Of a DNA stretch of 64,000 nucleotides, positions 57,787-64,000 are shown piece by piece. Within the stretch, counting starts at the first letter, position 1; each line of letters opens with the position of its first letter. A program made the translations under genes and the position numbers. A model generated the notes under the pieces. The model was not told the origin of the DNA and searched no databases. It saw only the letters and a program-made list of their open reading frames with translations. The stretch is from contig NZ_JACOPN010000010.1 of NCBI RefSeq assembly GCF_014287875.1, positions 10,722 to 74,721 on the forward strand, read 5' to 3'. The stretch is from Flintibacter faecis. Its GTDB lineage: Bacteria > Bacillota > Clostridia > Oscillospirales > Oscillospiraceae.

Positions 57787-59127
57787 ATGCCGGAAGAGAT
57801 CATTCGTCGAAAGCGCCGCCTTTCGTCTTTTCAAATTATCATATTAGGTTTTGCCGGGGTCATTCTGCTCGGAGCGCTGCTGCTGATGCTGCCGATCTCC
57901 ACGACTGGAGGGAATGTAACTCCATTCAATGAAACGCTGTTTACAGCAACCTCTGCCGTCTGCGTGACAGGGCTTGTGGTGCAGGATACAGGCAGCTACT
58001 GGTCAACCTTTGGGCAGGCGGTTATTCTGGCGCTGATCCAAATTGGTGGTCTTGGTGTCGTAACCGTAGCAGCATCGTTTGCGCTGTTGTCCGGGCGAAG
58101 GATCTCTCTGATGCAGCGCAGCACCATGCAGGATGCAATTTCAGCCCCAAAGGTCGGCGGGATCGTCCGTCTGACACGCTTTATCCTACGAGGGACGTTT
58201 CTGATTGAGCTGCTGGGGGCGCTTGCCGTGCTGCCGGTGTTCTGCCGTGACTATGGATGGCGCGGCGTCTGGATGGCGGTATTTCATTCCATATCTGCTT
58301 TTTGCAACGCCGGGTTTGACATTCTTGGGACAGAAAGCAACCGCTATCCATCTCTTACCGGCTATGCGGGCAGTCCGGTAATCAATATCACGATCATGCT
58401 GTTGATCGTGATTGGCGGCATTGGATTTCTGACGTGGGATGACATCTTTGAAAACAAGTGGCGGTTTCATCGCTACCGAATGCAGAGCAAGGTGATTCTC
58501 GTCACGACAGGTCTTTTGATTTTTCTGCCTGCTGTGTTTTTCTTCTTTTCAGACTTTTCCGCGCTTCCCGCCGGAAACCGGCTGCTGGCATCCTTTTTTC
58601 AGTCCGTCACGCCGAGGACAGCGGGCTTCAACACGGTAAATCTATCCGCGATGTCCGGTGCGTCGCAGGGCGTGATGATCCTTTTGATGCTCATCGGCGG
58701 TTCTCCGGGTTCTACAGCAGGCGGCATGAAAACAACGACGCTGGCGGTCTTGGTTGCCAATGCCACTGCGACCTTCCGCCAGCGGGAGAGTGCCCAATTT
58801 TTCGGACGCAGAGTCGATTGCAGCGCTGTCAAAACCGCCGCGACCATTCTGACGATGTATCTGGTGCTGTTCTTTGGCGGTGCGGTCTTTATCAGCGCAT
58901 ACGAGAATCTTCCGCTGTCTGCCTGCCTGTATGAAACGGCATCGGCGGTCGGGACGGTGGGATTGACACTTGGTATTACACCGCAGCTGCGCATTCCATC
59001 GCAAATGGTGCTGATCTTGCTCATGTATCTGGGCAGAGTCGGCGGTCTTACCCTCATTTATGCGGCACTTTCCAGCAAAAAAGTGGGGAATGCAAGGCTG
59101 CCGCAGGAAAAAATTACGATTGGATAA
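57787..59127 (+). CDS. ktrB: Ktr/Trk potassium channel subunit
   Basis: 446 residues, ATG 57787. Repeated membrane helix / pore-loop units are visible; selectivity-filter-like segments occur in SAVCVTGLVVQDT, AFCNAGFDILG, TPRTAGFNTVN and ASAVGTVGLTLG, the four-fold arrangement of KtrB/TrkH. It forms the K+-translocating pore in the membrane. The ktrA gene follows after 13 bp. The length and the basic N terminus fit KtrB. Confidence 0.93.
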   Translation: MPEEIIRRKRRLSSFQIIILGFAGVILLGALLLMLPISTTGGNVTPFNETLFTATSAVCVTGLVVQDTGSYWSTFGQAVILALIQIGGLGVVTVAASFALLSGRRISLMQRSTMQDAISAPKVGGIVRLTRFILRGTFLIELLGALAVLPVFCRDYGWRGVWMAVFHSISAFCNAGFDILGTESNRYPSLTGYAGSPVINITIMLLIVIGGIGFLTWDDIFENKWRFHRYRMQSKVILVTTGLLIFLPAVFFFFSDFSALPAGNRLLASFFQSVTPRTAGFNTVNLSAMSGASQGVMILLMLIGGSPGSTAGGMKTTTLAVLVANATATFRQRESAQFFGRRVDCSAVKTAATILTMYLVLFFGGAVFISAYENLPLSACLYETASAVGTVGLTLGITPQLRIPSQMVLILLMYLGRVGGLTLIYAALSSKKVGNARLPQEKITIG

Positions 59128-59140
59128 GGAGCTTTTTCAC

Positions 59141-59788
59141 ATGAAAAACATTCTATTGATTGGCACAGGCCGCTTCGGACGTCATATCGCAGTACAGCTT
59201 TCTCAGCTGGGGCATCAGGTCATGGCGGTCGATACAAACGAGGAACGAATCAATGATGTGCTGCCATATGTCACCAACGCACAAATTGGCGACAGTACAA
59301 ACGCGGAGTTTCTTTGCTCTCTTGGCATCGGAAATTTTGATGTCTGCATCGTGACCATCAGCGGTAATTTTCAGAACTCGCTGGAAACCACCTCGCTGCT
59401 GAAGGAGCTGGGGGCAAAGTGCGTGGTGTCGCGTGCCGAGCGTGATGTGCAGGCAAAGTTTCTGCTTCGCAACGGTGCAGACCATGTAGTCTACCCGGAA
59501 AAGCAGGTGGCAAAATGGGCAGCGATCCGATACACTGCCGACCATATTTTCGACTACATAGAGATCGACGAGCAGCACGCCATTTTTGAGGTGGAAGTAC
59601 CGGAAGGCTGGGTCGGGAAAAGCATTGGCGAACTGGATATCCGCAGAAAGTTTGGAATCAACATTCTTGGCATCAAACATTCGGGAAAAACCGACGTATC
59701 CATTACACCGGATACGGTGCTGTCCGGGGAAATAACGCTTTTAGCACTGGGCGAGTACAAAGCGCTGCAAAAGTGCTTCCGAATCTGA
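59141..59788 (+). CDS. ktrA: Ktr/Trk regulatory subunit (RCK protein)
   Basis: 215 residues, ATG 59141 (MKNILLIGTGRFGRHIAVQL) after AAGGAGCTTTTTCAC. The Rossmann motif GTGRFGRH is followed by the NAD/ATP-binding acidic end of strand two (AVDTNEERI), a TrkA-N domain to about 135 and a TrkA-C domain (EGWVGKSIGELDIRRKFGIN). It gates the KtrB pore in response to nucleotides. A longer frame from 59060 lies inside ktrB and is rejected. Confidence 0.93.
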   Translation: MKNILLIGTGRFGRHIAVQLSQLGHQVMAVDTNEERINDVLPYVTNAQIGDSTNAEFLCSLGIGNFDVCIVTISGNFQNSLETTSLLKELGAKCVVSRAERDVQAKFLLRNGADHVVYPEKQVAKWAAIRYTADHIFDYIEIDEQHAIFEVEVPEGWVGKSIGELDIRRKFGINILGIKHSGKTDVSITPDTVLSGEITLLALGEYKALQKCFRI

Positions 59789-59802
59789 ACGGACGGTGAG
59801 GG

Positions 59803-59990
59803 TGTGTAGAAGATGTCGTTTTGATCGCTGGGACAGCGTTAATGTTCCTGTTCGGCTGGCTTTTGATGAAGCGGCTGGATCGCTTTCTGGATGAAAATCA
59901 GAGCAAATTTCATTTCCGGACAACGAATCCGATTGGGCGCAGTAGAAACCTTCACATCTTGGTGCTATCATATCGTTTAAGAGGGGTGGT
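59803..59990 (+). pseudogene. Remnant of a small membrane protein
   Basis: After a stop at 59797 the frame reads VEDVVLIAGTALMFLFGWLL then MKRLDRFLDENQSKF, one membrane helix plus a charged tail. No start codon with ribosome binding site is present (TTG 59821 or an internal ATG at most). The frame runs on out of phase into the kdpD start. It looks like the residue of a gene that stood between ktrA and kdpD. Confidence 0.3.
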
Positions 59991-59996
59991 GAACAT

Positions 59997-61979
59997 GTGC
60001 AGAACAAAGGAAGCGAACTGCCAAAAGAGCATATTCTTGTGTGCCTGTCCTCGTCTCCATCCAATGAACGCATTGTACGAATGGCAGGGAAAATGGCACA
60101 GGCATTTAGTGGCAGCCTTACCGCGCTCTACGTGCAGACACCCGGAGACGCTGATATGAACGCGGAAGATACCGTTCGCTTGCAGGCGAATATGCGTCTG
60201 GCTCAGCAGCTTGGCGCAGAGATCGTCACAACGCATGGTGAAGATGTGGCAACACAGATCGCGGAATATGTGCGGCTGTCTGATGTGACCAAAATTGTGA
60301 TTGGGCGAAGCGGCGTACAGCGGCGGCATTTTTGGAGTGAACCGACGCTGACAGAACGGCTCATTGCGCTTGCACCGGAGGTGGACATTCATATCATTCC
60401 GGATGTGGAAGCCTATAAGAGCTACCGCAGGAAACGGCTGCTTACCATCCGTCCGGCGTTTCCGACCGCATGGGAACTGCTTCTGACCATCGGGATTCTG
60501 GCAGCTGCTACGGTCATCGGATGGGTCTTTCTGCGGTTCGGCTTTGCAAATGCCAATATCATCATGGTTTACCTGCTGGGGGTGCTTCTGACTTCCGCTT
60601 TTACCAGCGGATATACCTGCGGTGTGCTGTCCGCTTTTTTGAGTGTCATCCTGTTCAATTATTTTCTGACGGAACCCCGGCTGTCTTTGGCAGCCTATGG
60701 CAGCAAATACCCAATGACCTTTGCCGTCATGTTTGCAGCGGCGCTTTTGACCAGTACGCTTGCCGCAAAGCTCAAAGCCCATGCGCAGCTATCCGCGCGG
60801 GATGCCTATCGGACAAAACTCCTTTTTGATATGAACAGGCAGCTTCAAAAGGCGGAAACACCGGATGAGGTCTATCAGATGACCGCGACACAGATACAAA
60901 AGCTCATGCAGCGGGACGTTTTGATTTATCCGGCACAAGGCGACGCGCTGCTGGATGGGAATGTTTATCCGGCAGACGGAAGCAGTCCATACAGCATCCC
61001 GGATACTGACCAGGAACAGGACGTGATTCAATGGGTCTGGCATAACCGAAAGCGTGCTGGTGCAACGACGCAAAACTTTCCAAAGGCAAAACGGCTGTAT
61101 CTTGCCATTCGTACCGGGCAGCAGGTTTTCGGCGTTGTCGGGATTCCGATGGAGAAGCAAACGCAGCCTGACGCATTTACATCCAGCGTGCTGTTTTCCA
61201 TTCTCGGCGAGTGCGCTCTGGCGCTGGAAAGCCTACGCAACGCCGAAGAAAAGGAAAAAGCCGCCGTCCTTGCAAAGAACGAACAGCTTCGTGCAAACCT
61301 TCTGCGTTCAATTTCCCATGACCTTAGGACCCCGCTGACCTCCATTTCCGGCAACGCGGATACGCTGCTGCACAGCTATAACGTGCTGGATGAACAAACG
61401 CGGAAACAGATTTTTACGGACATTTATGACGATGCGCAATGGCTGACGGGACTGGTTGAGAATTTACTTTCCATTACGAAAATCGCGGACGGCAGCGTCA
61501 AGCTGCGCCTTTCCGATCAGGTCGTGGACGACATCGTATCGGAATCGCTCCGGCATATCGACCGAAGGTCGGCGGAACATCACATTACAGTGGATTGCGG
61601 AGATGAGCCGCTGCTGGTGCGGGTGGATGCGGGACTCATCATGCAGGTGCTTATCAACTTGGTGAATAACGCAGTCAAATATACTCCGGCTGGCTCGAAC
61701 ATCCGGATCACGGCAATCCCGCGAGAAAATATGGCCGAAATATGCGTCAGCGATAATGGTCCCGGTATTCCAGATGAACTGAAGGAACGTGTTTTTGAAA
61801 TGTTTTTTACCGGGGGCAATCCGATTGGCGACAGCCGCCGAAGTCTTGGGCTTGGCCTTACGCTCTGCCAAGCCATCATTCATGCCCATAATGGCGAAAT
61901 GACATTGAAAGATAATTCGCCGCATGGCTGCATTTTTTCCTTTACAGTACCGCTCAGTGAGGTGAACCTAAATGAATAA
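59997..61979 (+). CDS. kdpD: KdpD-like sensor kinase lacking the N-terminal KdpD domain
   Basis: 660 residues from GTG 59997, with GAGGGGTGG upstream. It starts directly with the USP-like domain (HILVCLSSSPSNERIVRMAG, about 13-135). Four membrane helices of the DUF4118 type follow (about 155-265), then a GAF-like domain. The kinase has H441 in SISHDLRTPLTS, N box NLVNNAVKYTP, and G boxes DNGPGIP and LGLGLTLC. The roughly 230-residue KdpD domain with its Walker motifs, which normally opens KdpD, is absent. No kdpFABC genes are in the window, so it may control ktrAB. Confidence 0.88.
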   Translation: MQNKGSELPKEHILVCLSSSPSNERIVRMAGKMAQAFSGSLTALYVQTPGDADMNAEDTVRLQANMRLAQQLGAEIVTTHGEDVATQIAEYVRLSDVTKIVIGRSGVQRRHFWSEPTLTERLIALAPEVDIHIIPDVEAYKSYRRKRLLTIRPAFPTAWELLLTIGILAAATVIGWVFLRFGFANANIIMVYLLGVLLTSAFTSGYTCGVLSAFLSVILFNYFLTEPRLSLAAYGSKYPMTFAVMFAAALLTSTLAAKLKAHAQLSARDAYRTKLLFDMNRQLQKAETPDEVYQMTATQIQKLMQRDVLIYPAQGDALLDGNVYPADGSSPYSIPDTDQEQDVIQWVWHNRKRAGATTQNFPKAKRLYLAIRTGQQVFGVVGIPMEKQTQPDAFTSSVLFSILGECALALESLRNAEEKEKAAVLAKNEQLRANLLRSISHDLRTPLTSISGNADTLLHSYNVLDEQTRKQIFTDIYDDAQWLTGLVENLLSITKIADGSVKLRLSDQVVDDIVSESLRHIDRRSAEHHITVDCGDEPLLVRVDAGLIMQVLINLVNNAVKYTPAGSNIRITAIPRENMAEICVSDNGPGIPDELKERVFEMFFTGGNPIGDSRRSLGLGLTLCQAIIHAHNGEMTLKDNSPHGCIFSFTVPLSEVNLNE

Positions 61980-62673
61980 GCCACTCGTCCTCGTTGTAGA
62001 AGATGATACGCCGGTGCGCAATCTGATCACAACAACGCTGAAAACCCATGAATACAGGTATCTTTCTGCGCAAAACGGCGCAAGCGCCGTGATGGAGGCG
62101 CTGTCTCACAACCCGGACATTGTGCTGCTTGATTTGGGACTGCCAGATATGGACGGTGTGGAGATCATCCGAAAAATCCGTTCGTGGTCAAATATGCCGA
62201 TCATTGTGATCAGTGCCAGAACAGAGGATTCTGATAAAATCGCGGCGCTGGATGCCGGGGCGGACGATTATCTCACCAAGCCCTTTTCCGTGGATGAACT
62301 GCTGGCGCGGCTGCGAGTGACGCAGCGGAGACTGTCGCTGATGAAAACAGACGCAGCGCAGGAATCTCCGATTTTTACGAACGGTGCGCTGAAAATCGAC
62401 TATGCGGCAGGCTGCGCATATCTTGACGGTGCAGAACTGCACTTGACGCCCATCGAATACAAGCTGTTGTGTCTGCTCTCAAAAAATGTGGGCAAGGTTC
62501 TGACCCACACCTACATCACACAGCAGATTTGGGGCAGCAGTTGGGAAAACGATATTGCTTCTCTGCGGGTGTTCATGGCGACCCTGCGCAAAAAGCTGGA
62601 ACGCGGAAAAGACGGGCAGCAATACATACAAACGCACATCGGAATCGGCTATCGGATGCTCCGCGTCGAATAG
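61972..62673 (+). CDS. kdpE: KdpE-like response regulator
   Basis: 233 residues, ATG 61972, overlapping kdpD by eight bases. Receiver domain with D11, D12 and phospho-acceptor D54 (IVLLDLGLPDMDG), T/S and K in VISARTEDSD and LTKPFS. The OmpR-type winged helix (LHLTPIEYKLLCLLSKNVGK to GIGYRMLRVE) covers the C-terminal 95 residues. It is the partner of the preceding kinase. Confidence 0.93.
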   Translation: MNKPLVLVVEDDTPVRNLITTTLKTHEYRYLSAQNGASAVMEALSHNPDIVLLDLGLPDMDGVEIIRKIRSWSNMPIIVISARTEDSDKIAALDAGADDYLTKPFSVDELLARLRVTQRRLSLMKTDAAQESPIFTNGALKIDYAAGCAYLDGAELHLTPIEYKLLCLLSKNVGKVLTHTYITQQIWGSSWENDIASLRVFMATLRKKLERGKDGQQYIQTHIGIGYRMLRVE

Positions 62674-62790
62674 CAGGCAGGCTTTCAAAAAATCTATGAA
62701 TCATTATGCTGTTGAAAACCTGTTTGGCATAGAAGAGCTGAACATGTATGGTACGGTATCATCATCACATTCGGCATTTCTCAACACTCA

Positions 62791-63645
62791 TTATCTAAGT
62801 TCAAGGGAACTGGAAATATAAAAATGGAAATCTTGCTCCTTGCAGTATTCTTTTATTTTTTGAATCAGTTTTTGATTCGTTGTATATTCCAACAGATACA
62901 CTTCCACCCCATCCGCCTTGCACGTTTCCAAATATTTGCAGAAATAATCTCTCGTCTCGCTCGTTTGTTCACGAAAAGTTCCGCTATCAAAATCAATACT
63001 GCTCCATACGGATTCCTGATTTACGCCTGTCATAATCTGATCAATCGCCCCATAGCGTTCCCTATATTCCGCCACATAAGTATCTCCACCGTTGATGATG
63101 ACCGCTTTTCCAAACGTCATCATGTTTTGTAGAATCGCTGTAATGCCTTCAAAAATACTCTCGTGCGGATCGTAATCATATACATCACAATTATCTATAA
63201 AGAATCCGTCAACACCTTTTTCATATAGTTCCTGAGAAAGCTGTCCTATAAACTTCTGCCAGTCTTGGTTTGCTACATCTACCCATCCTTCTTCCTCCCA
63301 GTGCTCATACTCACCGATCGCCAGTTCCGCATAGGTTGTATAGTACTCCCTGAAGTTTTCAATCGACCCAATATTTAAATATGTATATACGACTGTTCCG
63401 TTTTGATGGAGCCATTCAATATCCCTTTTTGTAAAATACTGTGCATCAATTACAATCGTTTCATACATTTTAAATCGTTCCAAAGATGAGGCGTCCGCAT
63501 TTAAAAACACCCCATAATCGTTTTTCTCAAATTCCTTTGCTTGATTGGCTTTCACAAAAAAACATCCACCAATAAACATTAGAACAAATAATACAGCCAA
63601 GGCCACTGGTTGTTTGATCCTCTTCCCGCACAATGCCTCCCACAC
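62791..63645 (-). CDS. GH114-type endo-alpha-1,4-polygalactosaminidase, membrane-anchored
   Basis: 284 residues from ATG 63645. A hydrophobic segment (VALAVLFVLMFIGGCFFVKA, about 14-33) acts as signal anchor or lipoprotein-like signal with a cysteine. The rest is a TIM-barrel of the GH114 kind: VVYTYLNIGSIENFREYY, DWQKFIGQLSQELYEKGVDG, FFIDNCDVYDYDP with the catalytic-type acidic residues, and VIINGGDTYVAEY. It probably cleaves an exopolysaccharide. It is convergent with kdpE, and 62674-62790 holds nothing else. Confidence 0.82.
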   Translation of the reverse strand: MWEALCGKRIKQPVALAVLFVLMFIGGCFFVKANQAKEFEKNDYGVFLNADASSLERFKMYETIVIDAQYFTKRDIEWLHQNGTVVYTYLNIGSIENFREYYTTYAELAIGEYEHWEEEGWVDVANQDWQKFIGQLSQELYEKGVDGFFIDNCDVYDYDPHESIFEGITAILQNMMTFGKAVIINGGDTYVAEYRERYGAIDQIMTGVNQESVWSSIDFDSGTFREQTSETRDYFCKYLETCKADGVEVYLLEYTTNQKLIQKIKEYCKEQDFHFYISSSLELR

Positions 63646-64000
63646 CCTTTCGGTGATTCTCGTTTTTTCCTCATGACTATCACATTTTACACATTGATGA
63701 TTATGTTTTCCCAGATTTGTTGCTCAATTTGTATTTAAATTATACCATAAAACTCGTGAACAGTTTTACCGTCATTTTGGAATATTGGCGCAATCTGTTC
63801 CACGGTGTATGTGCGCGGTTCCGGCAGTGACTTTTTCTCTTTGTTTTCAAAGGTTTTCGGCGTTGTGATTGAGCAGTAAAAGGTCCCGTCAAGATTTATG
63901 CGCAAAATTGTTTGCAGGCTCCGGCTGAATGAAGTCAGCCGGCAATAGAGGCGTCGTCCATGACCGCCTCCAAGTGCTTCATGTTCATGTATTTCTTATT
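63646..64000. other. Terminal stretch without a supported gene
   Basis: An AT-rich upstream region of the GH114 gene, then GC-richer sequence. On the complement two short unfinished frames are visible: one containing PEPRTYTVEQIAPIFQNDG, which starts like an excisionase but does not continue as one, and at the edge MNMKHLEAVMDDASIAG followed by a stop. These look like debris of another mobile element. No complete gene. Confidence 0.4.

Overview
The window is almost entirely mobile DNA from a Gram-positive, Clostridia-type gut bacterium. This is suggested by AGGAGG-type ribosome binding sites, Tn4451/Tn1549-type genes, ermB and a Ktr/Kdp potassium locus. I cannot name the species. No rRNA, complete tRNA or CRISPR array is present.

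Region 1 (1-8865) is the right-hand part of a Tn4451-type mobilizable transposon: large serine recombinase TnpX (start outside the window), TnpV, two small proteins, two membrane-protein cargo genes each framed by the same pair of repeats, an oriT-like hairpin, a MobV-type relaxase, a CHC2 primase, a VapE-like helicase, a 12-bp iteron array and TnpW. It is inserted in the topB gene of the next element, at a GA dinucleotide (8864-8865).

Region 2 (8864-about 31370) is the right part of a first Tn1549-like integrative conjugative element (ICE1): 3' half of topB, accessory genes, a 2776-residue methyltransferase/helicase protein that carries a second, overprinted tnpV gene in another frame, MobC and relaxase. 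An ermB segment with a truncated integrase follows. Then come an ImmR/ImmA-type control region, regulators, a long structured leader RNA, PemK toxin, excisionase, a triple-HTH protein and tyrosine integrase. It ends in the 3' half of a tRNA gene, probably tRNA-Arg(CCU).

Region 3 (about 31371-57168) is a second ICE (ICE2) in the opposite orientation, so the two integrase genes converge on the tRNA remnant. It has integrase, excisionase, a leader RNA that shares conserved blocks with that of ICE1, sigma-like regulators, XRE regulators, MobC, relaxase and a Lamassu-like defence pair. A leftward transfer operon follows (TrbL/VirB6, PrgI, VirB4, DNA methyltransferase, NlpC/P60 peptidase, DUF4315, DUF4366, TopB, ArdA-like antirestriction proteins). 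Singleton cargo genes, several with their own terminators, interrupt this operon. It stops inside a Maff2-type gene, so the coupling protein is missing from the window.

Region 4 (57169-64000) looks chromosomal or is another cargo block: ktrB-ktrA (potassium uptake), a kdpD lacking its usual N-terminal domain, kdpE, and a GH114-type secreted glycosidase on the other strand. The right end holds no gene I can identify.

The strongest unexplained signals are the shared leader RNA upstream of both excision modules (with one compensatory base change), the overprinted tnpV gene, the iteron array beside primase/helicase genes, and the repeat-framed cargo cassettes.
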